Counted from the first letter of the stretch, positions 48,179 to 58,101 are shown. The stretch is DNA of 64,000 bases from Kutzneria kofuensis (GCF_014203355.1 NZ_JACHIR010000001.1:1986038-2050037), one strand, 5' to 3'. The notes: generated by a model not told the origin, from the sequence alone. Numbers and translations are program-made.

Positions 48179-48946
48179 TCAACGTCGCACCTGGGCGACG
48201 GCGAACACGCGGCGGAACGGGAACCAGGTCGTGCCGTCGGTCCGCGGCGGATAGACCTTGCGCAGCTCGACGGCCAGTTCGGTGCGGAACTCCGACCAGC
48301 TTTCCTCGTCGAGAGCGGCCTTGATCGGGCGCAGCGCGGTTCCGGTCACCCATTCGAGGACCGGGTCCGGCCCGGACAGCCGCTGCAGATAGGTCGTCTC
48401 CCAGGCGTCGACCTCGCAGCCCGCCTCGACCAGCACGTCGGCATAGCCGGCCGGGTCGAGCACCGCCAGCGGCTCACGCAGCGCGAGCTCCGCCAGCTCG
48501 CGCTGCCACCGCGGCCGGCCCGCGACCTCGCGGATGGTCGTGTGTGACGGCGACGAGAAGTTGCCCGGCACCTGCATGGCCAGCCACGCCCCGTCCGGCA
48601 GCTCCCGGGCCCATCGGCTCAGCAGCGCCGCGTGGCCCGGCACCCACTGCAGCACCGCGTTGGTCACGACGACATCGGTGTCCGCCTGCGGCTTCCAGTC
48701 GTTGACGTCCACGACCTCGGCGTAAATGCCCCGTTCCTTCGCTGCCGCGACCATCTCCGGCGAGGAGTCCGACGCCTCCAGCACCGCCCCCGGCCACCGC
48801 CGGCCCAGCGTCACCGTGAGGTTGCCCGGCCCGCAGCCCAGGTCGACGACCCGGCGGGGCGACTCCGCCCCGATGCGCCCGACGAGGTCGTGGAACGGCC
48901 GGGCCCGGTGATCACCGAACGCGAGGTACTTGGCGGGATCCCACAT
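48179..48946 (-). CDS. tam: trans-aconitate 2-methyltransferase-like enzyme
   Basis: ATG at 48946 ([21 protein letters not shown]) is the typical Tam start, giving 255 residues. SAM motif I is [15 protein letters not shown], and the family-specific [15 protein letters not shown] and [11 protein letters not shown] blocks follow. The enzyme methylates trans-aconitate, the spontaneous inhibitory by-product of the citrate cycle. A GGAGG site precedes the start. The longer open frame upstream is probably untranslated. Confidence 0.85.
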   Translation of the reverse strand: MWDPAKYLAFGDHRARPFHDLVGRIGAESPRRVVDLGCGPGNLTVTLGRRWPGAVLEASDSSPEMVAAAKERGIYAEVVDVNDWKPQADTDVVVTNAVLQWVPGHAALLSRWARELPDGAWLAMQVPGNFSSPSHTTIREVAGRPRWQRELAELALREPLAVLDPAGYADVLVEAGCEVDAWETTYLQRLSGPDPVLEWVTGTALRPIKAALDEESWSEFRTELAVELRKVYPPRTDGTTWFPFRRVFAVAQVRR

Positions 48947-49063
48947 GCACGCCTCCTTAAAAACCGTACGTACGTCTTTTATAGCGCGCATACGGCTCCA
49001 CCACCAGACTCCCCGCCTGTAGAGGCCACCGATCGGCGACGGTTGCCAGGAGCCCGACCGAGG

Positions 49064-49558
49064 TCACTTCAGCCGTTCGGACACCTTCTCCGCCAGCTTG
49101 GCCACGGCCGCCGGGTCGGCGCCGGCATCGGCCCTGACCTGCAGAACCGTGCCGTCCTGGCCGGGCACCCGGCGGCGCACGAACCACACCCCGCCACCGG
49201 GCAGCTCGTGCCGGTGCCGGTCCACGATCGACCCGGTGACCCGCCGCTGCACGGCCTGCGGCAGCTTGCCCGGCTGCTCCAGCGGATACCGCCGTGGCGG
49301 CTGGTCGGTGAGCAGCACGGCCGAGCCGGCGGTGCCGCTCTCCACGGCGGCGATCACGGTCAGTGCGGCGCCGTCCCACGTCGCCTTGCTGATCAGGTGC
49401 CAGCCGAGCCGCTCCTCACCGGGCAGCCACAGCCCCAGCGAGGTCGCCACCACGGGCTCGCCGCCCGAGGTGCCGCTCGCCGCCACGCTCTCGTTCTCGG
49501 CCAGCTCCCCGGCGAACCCCTCAGGGATGCCGGTCAGCCGTCGGCGCAGCCAGCTCAA
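49064..49558 (-). CDS. conserved hypothetical protein downstream of dnaG
   Basis: The 164-residue soluble protein, with a TTG start overlapping the dnaG stop, has beta-rich segments (VVATSLGLWLPGEERLGWHLI, GAALTVIAAVESG) and a charged middle. Similar proteins are found next to dnaG in actinobacteria, to my recollection, but their role is unknown. The coupling with dnaG supports the call that it is real. Confidence 0.65.
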   Translation of the reverse strand: MSWLRRRLTGIPEGFAGELAENESVAASGTSGGEPVVATSLGLWLPGEERLGWHLISKATWDGAALTVIAAVESGTAGSAVLLTDQPPRRYPLEQPGKLPQAVQRRVTGSIVDRHRHELPGGGVWFVRRRVPGQDGTVLQVRADAGADPAAVAKLAEKVSERLK

Positions 49559-51456
49559 AAGCCACCGATCCCCTGCTCGCGCAACGCCTTCTTGTACTGC
49601 TCCAGCGCCACCAGGTCGCCGAACAGCTCGCGGTACTCGTCCTCGTGCTCGACGGGCGACAGCCGCTGCAGCCGCGACTTGAGCTCGGCGACCTGCTTGG
49701 CCACCAACGTCTCCTGCAGCCGCGCCACGATCACCTCGACGTAGCGGATGTCCACTTCGGACTTCACCTGCAGCGGCTCGACCGCGAGCTCGGTCAGCAG
49801 CGACCGCAGGCTCTGGTGCTGCAACTGCTGCCCGACGGCGTCAACGAACGCCGGACCGGAGATCCCACAGGACGCCCCGCCGGCGGCGATCACGGCCCGG
49901 TGCAGCTCCAGGTAGGCCGGGTCGCTGAACGAGTCCTCGGGCAGCGAGTCGTAGTACGGCCCGGCCAGGGCCGGCGCCTGCAACGCGACCTTGAGCGCCT
50001 CACGCTGCGTCCACAGCGCCGGGTCGTCCCGCCGCGGCCGTGCCGGCCCGGCGACGTCCAGCCCGAGCGCGCCCTGGTCCGGGTCGGCGACCTGCACCCT
50101 ACGGCCACGCCGCACGGTCTCGCCGCCGCCGGCGGACTCCCGCACCCGCCGCACGACGGTGTTGGTGTCCTCCCAGCCGACCCAGCCCGCGAGCTGCCGC
50201 GCGTACTCGTCCCGCAGCGACATGTCCTTGATCTGCGCCACCATCGGCACCGCGCGGCGCAGCGCGTCCACCCGGCCCTCGGCGGTGTCCAGGTCGTGCT
50301 CGGCGAGCAAGGCCTTGATGGCGAACGTGAACAGCGGCTGCCGGCGCGCCACCAGGTCGCGCACGGCCGTCTCGCCCTTGTGCTGCCGCAGCTCGCACGG
50401 GTCCATGCCCTCCGGCGCGATGCAGACGAAGGTCTGCGCGGCGAACCGCTGCTCGTCCTCGAACGCCTTCAGCGCCGCCTTCTGCCCGGCCGCGTCGCCG
50501 TCGAAGGTGAAGATCACCTCACCGCGGAACGCGTCGTCGTCCATCAACAGCCGGCGCAGCACCGAGATGTGGTCGCTGCCGAACGCGGTGCCGCACGCCG
50601 CCACGGCCGTCGGCACGCCCGAGGCGTGCATCGCCATCACGTCCGTGTAGCCCTCGACCACGACAACCTGGTGCCGCCGTGCGATCTCGCGCTTGGCCAG
50701 GTCGATGCCGAACAGCACCTGCGACTTCTTGAAGATCGGCGTCTCCGCCGTGTTGACGTACTTCGCCTCGATCCGGTCGTCGTCGAACAGCCGGCGCGCG
50801 CCGAAGCCGACCACGTCGCCGCCGAGATCCTTCAACGGCCACAGCAGCCGCCGGTGGAAGCGGTCGATCGGCCCGCGCTGCCCCTCCCGGGCCAGCCCCG
50901 CCTTGTACAGCTCCGCCAGCTCGAAGCCGCGCCCCAGCAGGTGCTTGGTCAGCTGGTCCCAGCCGGCCGGCGCGAAACCGCAGCCGAACGTGGCCGCCGT
51001 CGCCTCGTCGAAGTCCCGCTCGGCCAGGTACTCCCGCGCCTTGAGGGCATCCGGCGTGCGCAGCTGCTCCATGTAGAACTCGGCCGCCGCCCGGTGCGCG
51101 TCCAGCAGCCGGCTGCGGGTGCCGCGGTCGCGCTGCACGCTCGCGCCGCCGCCCTCGTAGGTCAGCTGGATGCCGACCCGCTCGGCGAGCCGCTCCACCG
51201 CCTCGACGAAGCTGAGGTGATCGATCTTCATCACGAAGGCGATCACGTCCCCGCCTTCGCCACAGCCGAAGCAGTGGAAGGTGCCGTGCGTCGACCGGAC
51301 ATTGAACGACGGAGTCTTCTCGTCGTGGAACGGGCACAGCCCCTTCAGCGCGCCGCCACCGGCCCTGCGCAGGGCGACGTACTCGCCGACCACCTCGTCG
51401 ATCCTGTTGCGGTCGCGCACCTCGGCGATGTCACTGTCCCGGATGCGTCCTGCCAC
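49555..51456 (-). CDS. dnaG: DNA primase
   Basis: GTG at 51456 (MAGRIRDSDIAEVRDRNRIDE) is the family-typical start, giving 633 residues. The zinc-binding domain has C41, H44, C62 and C65 (CPFHDEKTPSF, FHCFGCGEGGD). The Toprim core contains VVVEGYTDVMAMHASGV with the catalytic Glu and a TFDGDAAGQKAA motif. The C-terminal helicase-interaction region follows. It makes RNA primers for replication. Complete and well conserved, it marks the return to core chromosome. Confidence 0.97.
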   Translation of the reverse strand: MAGRIRDSDIAEVRDRNRIDEVVGEYVALRRAGGGALKGLCPFHDEKTPSFNVRSTHGTFHCFGCGEGGDVIAFVMKIDHLSFVEAVERLAERVGIQLTYEGGGASVQRDRGTRSRLLDAHRAAAEFYMEQLRTPDALKAREYLAERDFDEATAATFGCGFAPAGWDQLTKHLLGRGFELAELYKAGLAREGQRGPIDRFHRRLLWPLKDLGGDVVGFGARRLFDDDRIEAKYVNTAETPIFKKSQVLFGIDLAKREIARRHQVVVVEGYTDVMAMHASGVPTAVAACGTAFGSDHISVLRRLLMDDDAFRGEVIFTFDGDAAGQKAALKAFEDEQRFAAQTFVCIAPEGMDPCELRQHKGETAVRDLVARRQPLFTFAIKALLAEHDLDTAEGRVDALRRAVPMVAQIKDMSLRDEYARQLAGWVGWEDTNTVVRRVRESAGGGETVRRGRRVQVADPDQGALGLDVAGPARPRRDDPALWTQREALKVALQAPALAGPYYDSLPEDSFSDPAYLELHRAVIAAGGASCGISGPAFVDAVGQQLQHQSLRSLLTELAVEPLQVKSEVDIRYVEVIVARLQETLVAKQVAELKSRLQRLSPVEHEDEYRELFGDLVALEQYKKALREQGIGGF

Positions 51457-51500
51457 AACACGCGAGTGTAGGCGGCCACCCATGCGGCAGGATCCAGGGC

Positions 51501-52406
51501 ATGTCAGTCCCCGCCGACGACCTGGCCGCCGCGTTCACCTCGCACCGCCCGCACCTGCTCGGCGTGGCCTACCGCATCACCGGGCGGTACGGCGACGCCG
51601 AGGACGCCGTGCAGGAGGCATGGCTGCGGCTGTCGACCCATCCCGACGGCATCCGCGACCTGGGCGCGTGGCTGACGACCGTGGTCGGGCGGATCTGCCT
51701 GGACCAGCTCAAGTCGGCGGCGGCACAACGTGAGCGCTACGTCGGCTCGTGGCTGCCCGAGCCGCTCGTGACGCCCATCGAAGGCGGCGACCCCCTCGAC
51801 GTCATCGTCCGCGATGACGGCATGCGGATGGCCGCCCTGGTCGTCCTACACACGCTGACCCCGGAGCAGCGCGTGGCGTTCGTGCTGCACGATGCCTTCG
51901 GCGTGCCGTTCCCGGAGATCGCCGAGACGCTCGGCTGCACCCCGGCGACCGCCCGCCAGCACGCGTCCCGGGCGCGCCGAATCGTCGAGGACGCCGACCT
52001 GCCCCCGCGCGCCGATCTGGACACCCAGCGCGCCGTGCTGACCGACTTCATGGCCGCCGTCGCCGCCGGCGACATCGACCAGGTGCTGCGGGTCCTGCAC
52101 CCCGACGCCGTCGTCGTGGGCGACGGCGGCGGCCGCGCCCGCACCACCATCAACGTCATCACCGGCCGCGACAAGGTCGCCCGCTTCCTGCTCGGCCTGC
52201 GCACCATGTACGGCCCGCAAGCGCTTGCCGCCTACCGCCTCGAGCTCGTCAACGGCGACCTGGGCCTGGTCCTGCCCGCCGGCCACGGACCGGACGCCCG
52301 GGTGAGCACCTTCGCCGTCCGCGACGGCCAGGTGGTCGCGATCTACGACATGGCCAACCCGGACAAGCTCACCCACATCGCCTTCGACACGCCTGACCAG
52401 ACATGA
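51501..52406 (+). CDS. ECF41-family RNA polymerase sigma factor (SigJ-like)
   Basis: The 301-residue protein contains sigma region 2 (YRITGRYGDAEDAVQEAWLRL), region 4 (FPEIAETLGCTPATARQHASRAR), the ECF41 linker motif WLPEPL, and a C-terminal SnoaL-like domain with DGGGR and NPDKL motifs. In this family the C-terminal extension regulates the sigma factor in place of an anti-sigma factor. The gene converges on a carboxymuconolactone decarboxylase-like gene that is the family's usual partner and has a matching promoter (53084-53110). Confidence 0.93.
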   Translation: MSVPADDLAAAFTSHRPHLLGVAYRITGRYGDAEDAVQEAWLRLSTHPDGIRDLGAWLTTVVGRICLDQLKSAAAQRERYVGSWLPEPLVTPIEGGDPLDVIVRDDGMRMAALVVLHTLTPEQRVAFVLHDAFGVPFPEIAETLGCTPATARQHASRARRIVEDADLPPRADLDTQRAVLTDFMAAVAAGDIDQVLRVLHPDAVVVGDGGGRARTTINVITGRDKVARFLLGLRTMYGPQALAAYRLELVNGDLGLVLPAGHGPDARVSTFAVRDGQVVAIYDMANPDKLTHIAFDTPDQT

Positions 52407-52508
52407 AAGCCCTGGCCGACCGCCTCACCACGCGGCACCCCGACGCATCTCCCGACACGAGCCCCTGGTCGACCTCCGCCACACCCGCGTCGTCTCCCGG
52501 GAATCACC

Positions 52509-53075
52509 TCACACTCGCGGCACCCGACAGGCCTCCCCCGAGGTGAAGCCCTGGTCCACGATCCCCAGCGCATGGTTGATCCGGCTGCGCTGGTTCTCCA
52601 ACGCGATCAGGTAGGTCAGCTCGATCACGCCGACGTGCCCCAGCTCGGCGTCCAGCTCCGCCACCTGCTCGTCGGTGACGGTGGGCGGCGTCGCCGTCAT
52701 CGCGTCGGCGTAGGCGAGCGCCTTGCGTTCGATGTCGGTGTAGCGCGGCGAGGTCTCGTAGTCGTCGATCTCCCGCAGCCGGTCGATGTCCAGCCCGTTC
52801 AGCCGCTGCAGCATGGTGCCGAAGTCGACGCACCACGAGCAGCCCAGCACCACGGCGACCCGGTACTGCACCAGATGCCGCAGGCTCACCGGCAGCTTCG
52901 TGGCGGTCCGCTCCACCGCGAGCTCGTGCACAGCGGCGGCCTTGAGCAGCCCTCGGTGCTGGGCGAACACCGCGTACGGCTCGGGCACCGCGCCGTAGCG
53001 GCGCTCGGCGAACCAGTACATCCCGCGCACCAGCGGGCCAGCCTTGTCCTTGCTCACCACAGGAATCCTCGTCAT
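52509..53075 (-). CDS. carboxymuconolactone decarboxylase/AhpD-like protein, ECF41 partner
   Basis: The core AhpD-like motif is VAVVLGCSWCVDFG, with two redox Cys separated by Ser-Trp. The protein is helical throughout. ATG 53075 (MTRIPVVSKDK) is preferred to ATG 53081 because the predicted ECF41 promoter ends at 53084 and transcription should begin close to 53078. The start would then be nearly leaderless. Such proteins are peroxidase or oxidoreductase relatives of unknown substrate and are the common target of ECF41 sigma factors. Confidence 0.88.
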   Translation of the reverse strand: MTRIPVVSKDKAGPLVRGMYWFAERRYGAVPEPYAVFAQHRGLLKAAAVHELAVERTATKLPVSLRHLVQYRVAVVLGCSWCVDFGTMLQRLNGLDIDRLREIDDYETSPRYTDIERKALAYADAMTATPPTVTDEQVAELDAELGHVGVIELTYLIALENQRSRINHALGIVDQGFTSGEACRVPRV

Positions 53076-53083
53076 GCCCATGG

Positions 53084-53110
53084 GACGAGGCGGCCGGCGT
53101 GAGTGTGACA
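53084..53110 (-). promoter_or_regulatory. ECF41-type promoter
   Basis: On the minus strand TGTCACA (53104-53110) and CGTC (53084-53087) are separated by 16 nt, directly in front of the AhpD-like gene. This matches the known ECF41 promoter consensus. Confidence 0.75.
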
Positions 53111-53111
53111 G

Positions 53112-54218
53112 CTACGGATGCACGATCCGTGCGACGAAGTACGGCACACCGGTCTCCCGGTGCCGCACGACGACCAGGAACGGCCGGTCGACGTCCACGA
53201 CGATCGGCTCCGCCGCCACGGACATCGACATCGTCCGCATGACCGTCGCGGTTGCGGCGGCACCCTCGAGACCCTGCTCGTCGAACTTCAGCACCGACTC
53301 GTGCAGCACGTCGTCGACGTACAGCCGCGGATCGGGGCACAACCGCGTCAGCTCAGCCTGGCCGGGCTTGAACAACAGCCGCACGCCGAGGTCCAGCAGC
53401 GGATGCTTGATGCTGGCCCGGGTGCTGACGTTGATCTTCGGCATGGTCAGCTGCACGCGCTGCGACGACGAGGTGTCGAGCAGGTCGGCCAGCTTGGCGG
53501 CGTCGAGTTCGGGCTCGGCGGCGGTCAGCTGCTCGTCCGGCAGCAGCAGGACGGCCTCCACACCGCCGGCCGCCGGCAACACGACAACCTGCCAGCCGCC
53601 CCGGTGGTCGTAGCCGAGCCGCTGGGTCTGCCGCATGCTCGGCGGCTCGTACGTGCCGGTCGGCGCGTGGAACGGCCGCGGCGCCGTGGCCCCGGCGGTG
53701 AACGGGTGGTGCCAGGCGACCTTCAGGTACAGGGCGTTGACCAGGGCGGCGACCGTCATCGGCTTGATGCTGCCCGGCGGGATCAATTCCGGGATCAGGC
53801 CCCGGGTGGTCTCCGCGACGTCGGTGTTGATCAGCTTCCTGGCGTCCTCGGGCGCGTCGGCGAACGGCGCGCCCTTGACCGAGCCGTTGGGCCAGCGCGC
53901 GAGCTCCTCGGCGAACTCCCGCCGGATCGGCAGGTCCTCGACCGCCCACAGCGTGTTGGACACGGCCAGCACCGGCGGATCGCCGTGCCCGGTGTCGGCC
54001 AGCTCGGCGGCCGCCGCCAGCAGTGTGGCCTGCGCCCGCAGGTCGCCCGCCGTGTCGTCACCGAGCAGGGCGCCGACGAGTTCGTCCCGGCTCGCGCCCT
54101 CGGCTGCCTCCGCGGTCAGCCCGAGCGCGCTCAGCACCGAGAACGGCGACCAGCACAGGTCGTTGTCCGGATCGGGGTCGACCGCGCGGTGCAGGGCGAG
54201 GGTGAACGCCAGGTCCAC
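53112..54218 (-). CDS. serpin-family protease inhibitor
   Basis: The 368-residue protein shows the serpin fold markers: SPFSVLSALGLTAEAAEGASRDEL, NTLWAV, MTVAALVNALYLKVAW, a hinge and reactive loop in KFDEQGLEGAAATATVMRTM, and the C-terminal signature DRPFLVVVRHRETGVPYFVARIVHP. The small-residue hinge (EGAAATAT) indicates an inhibitory serpin rather than a non-inhibitory relative. There is no signal peptide, so it should act in the cytoplasm. The target protease cannot be read from the loop. The serpin stop lies just past the ECF41 promoter region. Confidence 0.9.
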   Translation of the reverse strand: MDLAFTLALHRAVDPDPDNDLCWSPFSVLSALGLTAEAAEGASRDELVGALLGDDTAGDLRAQATLLAAAAELADTGHGDPPVLAVSNTLWAVEDLPIRREFAEELARWPNGSVKGAPFADAPEDARKLINTDVAETTRGLIPELIPPGSIKPMTVAALVNALYLKVAWHHPFTAGATAPRPFHAPTGTYEPPSMRQTQRLGYDHRGGWQVVVLPAAGGVEAVLLLPDEQLTAAEPELDAAKLADLLDTSSSQRVQLTMPKINVSTRASIKHPLLDLGVRLLFKPGQAELTRLCPDPRLYVDDVLHESVLKFDEQGLEGAAATATVMRTMSMSVAAEPIVVDVDRPFLVVVRHRETGVPYFVARIVHP

Positions 54219-54523
54219 GACACCTCCTGGGGTGGGCGTGACCCGAGTCTGCCACCCGCCTGCCGCTAACGCCGTGGGTCGCGCAATTTGACGTTCGCAG
54301 ATTCCTCCGGAAGTGGTCGGGACCCGGCCCCGCGCGGTCCGTGCGGCAGCGGAACCCGCGGTTCACGGACGCCCGCCGCGCCGCCGCCCTCCGCCCCGCC
54401 ACCCCTTCGGGTGACGCCCGCCGACACCCTGCGGCCGAACAGCCGCCGCAGTCCCCGCCGCACTGCTCCAGCTATGCCCATGACATCGAGAGTCCCACCG
54501 GCAACGTCGGTCGGACAGGCAGT
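54219..54523. other. intergenic stretch, no supported gene
   Basis: This 305-nt gap separates the serpin from the dgt gene end. It is GC-rich with several open frames, the most plausible a 71-residue Arg-rich frame on the minus strand (54266-54481), but there is no ribosome site or family pattern. TTTGACG near 54291 may be part of the serpin promoter. Confidence 0.4.
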
Positions 54524-55780
54524 TCACCCCAGGCAGAACCGGTCGTACCAGGCAACTGCTTGAGCATCGGTGAGCGAGGCCAACTGATCGACGACCACCC
54601 GCAGCCGGGCGGCATCGTCCCCGGCCGCCAGCCACGCCGGCCGGAACGCCGGGTCGAGCGCGTCCGGCGAACGCGCCGACAGCACCTCGGCCAGCTCCGC
54701 GAGCTGCTGCCGCTGCACCCGCTGCAAGGCCAGCCGGTGCGGATCGCTCATCACGTAGTGCAGTGCGACCGCCTTGAGCAGTGCCACCTCGGCCGCGACC
54801 AACGCCGGCACCGCCAGGTCGGCGGCGTACCGATTGAGCGGCCCGTCGCCGTGCAGCCGCCGCGTCTCGGTGATCGCGGCCGCGGCGAACCGGCCGACCA
54901 GCTCACTGGTCAGCACCTTCAGCGCCACCTGCGCGCCCAGCGAGCCGTCGTAGTCGTGCTCGGCCAGCTCGGCGACCGCCGGCAGCCGCAGCAGCTCGGT
55001 CGCCGCATCCTCCAACGCGCCCACCGACTCGTCGGAGAAGTGCTTGGCGGCCAGCTCCGCCACCGCGGCCCGCTCCACCGGACTGGCCAACTCACTGAGC
55101 GAGATGCGCCCGGACAGCACACCGTCCTCGACGTCATGCACCGAGTAGGCGACGTCGTCGGCCCAGTCCATGACCTGAGCCTCCAGGCACCGCCGACGCT
55201 CCGGCGCACCCTCCCGCACCCACTCGAAGACGTCCAGGTCGTCCTCGTACACGCCGAACTTGACCACACCCGCGGTCCGCGGCCACGGGTACTTGGTGGC
55301 CGCGTCCAGCGACGCCCGGGTCAGGTTCAGCCCGTAGCCGCGTCCCTCGGCCAGCACCTTCGGCTCCAGCCGGGTCAGGATCCGCAGCGTCTGCGCGTTG
55401 CCCTCGAAGCCGCCGCACGGCTCCGCGATCACGTGCAGCGCCCGTTCCCCGTTGTGCCCGAACGGCGGGTGCCCGATGTCGTGCGCCAGCCCGGCCGTGT
55501 CCACCACGTCCGGATCGCAGCCCAGCTCGGCACCGATTCCCCGGCCGATCTGCGCGACCTCCAGCGAATGCGTCAGCCGCGTCCGCGGCACGTCGCCCTC
55601 GCCCGGCCCGACCACCTGGGTCTTGCCGGCCAGCCGGCGCAGCGCCGCCGAGTGCAGCACACGGGCCCGGTCCCGGGAGAACGCACTGCGCTGCTCCGCG
55701 AGCGAGCCCGGCAGGGCCGCCCGCTTCGGAGCGTCCGGCAGCAGGCGCGCGGTGTCGTGCTCGGTGTAGCCGCCGGTCAA
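54524..55780 (-). CDS. dgt: deoxyguanosinetriphosphate triphosphohydrolase-like protein
   Basis: A TTG at 55780 overlaps the preceding gene's stop, giving 418 residues starting [20 protein letters not shown]. The HD-domain motifs are [18 protein letters not shown] and [16 protein letters not shown] (His and His-Asp ligands), then [16 protein letters not shown]. The family cleaves dNTPs to the nucleoside and triphosphate. The location between glyS and dnaG is the conserved actinobacterial order. It is coupled to the DUF218 gene. Confidence 0.92.
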   Translation of the reverse strand: MTGGYTEHDTARLLPDAPKRAALPGSLAEQRSAFSRDRARVLHSAALRRLAGKTQVVGPGEGDVPRTRLTHSLEVAQIGRGIGAELGCDPDVVDTAGLAHDIGHPPFGHNGERALHVIAEPCGGFEGNAQTLRILTRLEPKVLAEGRGYGLNLTRASLDAATKYPWPRTAGVVKFGVYEDDLDVFEWVREGAPERRRCLEAQVMDWADDVAYSVHDVEDGVLSGRISLSELASPVERAAVAELAAKHFSDESVGALEDAATELLRLPAVAELAEHDYDGSLGAQVALKVLTSELVGRFAAAAITETRRLHGDGPLNRYAADLAVPALVAAEVALLKAVALHYVMSDPHRLALQRVQRQQLAELAEVLSARSPDALDPAFRPAWLAAGDDAARLRVVVDQLASLTDAQAVAWYDRFCLG

Positions 55781-56421
55781 CTGGCGCTCGCCCCGAACTC
55801 GTCCGCCGGAGCCCTGGACAACCGGTAGAACAGCAGCGCCCCGGTCTCCCGCACGATCTGACTGAACTGCGTCTCCCGGGTCCGCACCATCGGACCGGTG
55901 TGTGTCGGCGACACCCCGGCGTCGATGCCGCTGTCCCGCGCCATGGTCTGCGCCCGGAACGAGTGCCACGGATCGCTCACCAGCACCGCCGAGGTCCAGC
56001 CGTGGTTGCGGTACACGGGGGCCACCGCCCGCAGGCTCTCCAGCGTGTCGCTGCCGGTGCCCACGGAGATGATCCGGTCCTGCGGAACCCCGTTGTCGGC
56101 CAACCACATCTGACCCGACTCGGCCTCGGTGTAGTGGTCGCCCGGCTGCCGGCCGCCGACGGTCAGCACGTACTTCACCACGCCGTCGTCGTACAGCGTC
56201 TTGGCGTGCTGGAGCCTCGCCTCGAGCGCGTCCGACGGCGTGCCGTCGTACTGCGCCGCGCCGAGCACGATCGCCACGTCCACCGGTGACCGGTCGTCCA
56301 GTCGCGCCACCTGCCAGACCCGAACGGCGGTGCCGCCGATCACCAGTCCGGCCACGAGGAGCGCGCCCAGCACGACCCGCAGAAACATCCGGCGCACGGT
56401 CGACCCACTCACGGGGCCCAT
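55777..56421 (-). CDS. YdcF/SanA-like DUF218 membrane-anchored protein
   Basis: The 214-residue protein has an N-terminal signal-anchor ([21 protein letters not shown]) and a DUF218 domain ([77 protein letters not shown]). Such proteins affect envelope integrity and vancomycin sensitivity in other bacteria, but the biochemical role is unsettled. It is 4 nt downstream of the response regulator and overlaps dgt. Confidence 0.85.
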   Translation of the reverse strand: MGPVSGSTVRRMFLRVVLGALLVAGLVIGGTAVRVWQVARLDDRSPVDVAIVLGAAQYDGTPSDALEARLQHAKTLYDDGVVKYVLTVGGRQPGDHYTEAESGQMWLADNGVPQDRIISVGTGSDTLESLRAVAPVYRNHGWTSAVLVSDPWHSFRAQTMARDSGIDAGVSPTHTGPMVRTRETQFSQIVRETGALLFYRLSRAPADEFGASAS

Positions 56422-56425
56422 CGTG

Positions 56426-57031
56426 TCACAGCCAGCCGCGGTCCTCCGCGAGGCGGGCTGCCTCGGCCCGGGTCCTGGCCCCGGTCTTGCCGATGGCCGA
56501 CGACAGGTGGTTGCGCACCGTGCCCTCCGACAGGTGCAGCGTCCTGGCCACGTCCGAAACCGTGCCGCCGTCACTGGCGGCGAGCAACACCTCCCTCTCC
56601 CGTTCGGTCAGCGGGCTCGCCCCGCTGGCCAGCGATTCCGCGGCGAGCGCGGGATCGACCACCCGCAGCCCAGCGTGCACCCGCCGGACCGCCTCCACCA
56701 ACTGCTCCGGCGGCGCGTCCTTGACCACGAACCCGGCCGCACCCGCGGCCATCGCCCGCGCCAGGTAGCCGGGCCGACCGAAGGTGGTGCACACCACCAC
56801 CCGGCAGCCGGGCATCACCTTGCGCAGCTCGGCTGCCGCGGTCAGCCCGTCCATGCCCGGCATCTGCACGTCCAGCAGCGCCACGTCCGGACTGGTGCGC
56901 TGCGCCGCCGGCACCACCTCGTCGCCCGAGCCGACCTCGGCGACCACCTCGATGTCCGACTCGATGCTGAGCATCGCGGCCAGCGCGCCGCGAACCAGCG
57001 CCTGATCGTCGGCGAGCAGAACCCTGATCAC
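56426..57031 (-). CDS. NarL/LuxR-family response regulator
   Basis: GTG at 57031 overlaps the kinase stop, giving 201 residues. The receiver domain has the acid pair (LLADDQ), phosphoacceptor D54 (PDVALLDVQMPGMDG) and the conserved Lys in GFVVKDAPPEQL. The C-terminal LuxR HTH is LTEREREVLLAASDGGTVSDVARTLHLSEGTVRNHL. It would receive phosphate from the upstream DesK-type kinases. It is the only response regulator for three kinases. Confidence 0.93.
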   Translation of the reverse strand: MIRVLLADDQALVRGALAAMLSIESDIEVVAEVGSGDEVVPAAQRTSPDVALLDVQMPGMDGLTAAAELRKVMPGCRVVVCTTFGRPGYLARAMAAGAAGFVVKDAPPEQLVEAVRRVHAGLRVVDPALAAESLASGASPLTEREREVLLAASDGGTVSDVARTLHLSEGTVRNHLSSAIGKTGARTRAEAARLAEDRGWL

Positions 57032-58101
57032 GGCACCGCCACTCTCAACCGAAAACCCCCTTCCGCGCACGGCCCGGTGTCGATCCGACCACCGATGCCC
57101 GCCACACGTTCGACAAGACCACTGTCCACTCCATCACCGTCCGCGACGGGCACGCTGGCCGTGCCGTTGTCGCGGACCTCCAGCCAGGACTCGCCCAGCC
57201 GGACCTCGCACCGCGTCGCGCCGCCCGCGCGCCGCAGCACCGCCGTGACACCGTCGCGCAGTGCGTACGCGAAGGTCTCCCGGTAAGCAGGCGCCACCCG
57301 GTCCACCGCCGTAGGCAGGTCGGCCGTGATGCCGGCCGCCTCCAACGCCGCCCGTGCGCCGACAACCTCGGCGGCCAGCGAAGCCGTGCGGTAACCCGAC
57401 ACCGTCGCCCGCACCTGCGTCACCGCCTCTCGGGCCAGGTCCTCGACCTCGCGCACGTGCTCCGCCGCCCTGCCGCCCCGTTCCAGCTCGGCGCACACAG
57501 CGCCGGCCCTCGCGGTGATCTCCACCAGGCTGCGCCCGAGGTCCTGGCGTAACTCCTCGGCCAGCCGCGCCCGCTCCTCGGCGGCGGCCAGCCGTGCGAT
57601 CTCCTCCTGCGCCGTCGCCAGCGCGTGATTGGCCCGGATCAACCGGCCCATGAACCAGGTCGCCGCGAACACCGACGCGAGCACCACCCAGTCGGTGAAC
57701 AACTCGGTGTAGCCCAGGTTCACGACGATGAGCACGGCAGTCACGGCCAGCGTCGGCAGACCGACCGCGAAGGCCAGGCCCGTCGGCAGCATGATGGCGA
57801 CCAGGGACAGCCCGTAGACGAACACCCACGTCGACGCCAGCCCGAGGACCCACACCAAGAACGCCGGCAGCGTTATCAGCGCCGCGGTCAGCACCAGCTT
57901 CCACCGCAGGCTCAGGCTCCACATCTTGGTGGACGCCACCACGTACAGGGCGGCGTAGCCGGCGAACACCGTCAGCCCGGTCGCGATCCGCCATGTCGGC
58001 GTGCCGCTGGTGGCCAGCTGGTACAGGCTCGGCAGCGCGAACAGCAGGAAGAAGCAACTGAGCGGCCAGCCCAGCTCGGGATCGAACCGACGCGGCGTCA
58101 C
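57028..58101 (-). CDS. DesK-type sensor kinase homologue lacking phosphoacceptor His (pseudokinase)
   Basis: The 357-residue protein has about five membrane helices (residues 10-150), a dimerisation helix and an ATPase-like domain. Where its two paralogues read ARD(L/V)HDVLGHSL, this one reads AEELRQDLGRSL, so the phosphoacceptor His is R185. In the N box TNVLRHS becomes TAVLRRA (A287), and the Gly-rich G2 loop is reduced, though DNG of the G1 box remains. It is most likely catalytically dead but keeps frame and codon quality. It overlaps the response regulator and HK2 genes by 4 nt each. Confidence 0.85.
   Translation of the reverse strand: MTPRRFDPELGWPLSCFFLLFALPSLYQLATSGTPTWRIATGLTVFAGYAALYVVASTKMWSLSLRWKLVLTAALITLPAFLVWVLGLASTWVFVYGLSLVAIMLPTGLAFAVGLPTLAVTAVLIVVNLGYTELFTDWVVLASVFAATWFMGRLIRANHALATAQEEIARLAAAEERARLAEELRQDLGRSLVEITARAGAVCAELERGGRAAEHVREVEDLAREAVTQVRATVSGYRTASLAAEVVGARAALEAAGITADLPTAVDRVAPAYRETFAYALRDGVTAVLRRAGGATRCEVRLGESWLEVRDNGTASVPVADGDGVDSGLVERVAGIGGRIDTGPCAEGGFRLRVAVP

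Noticed and set aside
54266-54481. A 71-residue Arg/Gly-rich minus-strand frame between the serpin and dgt genes
   Set aside because: No ribosome site and low-complexity composition of the kind produced by GC-rich intergenic DNA.
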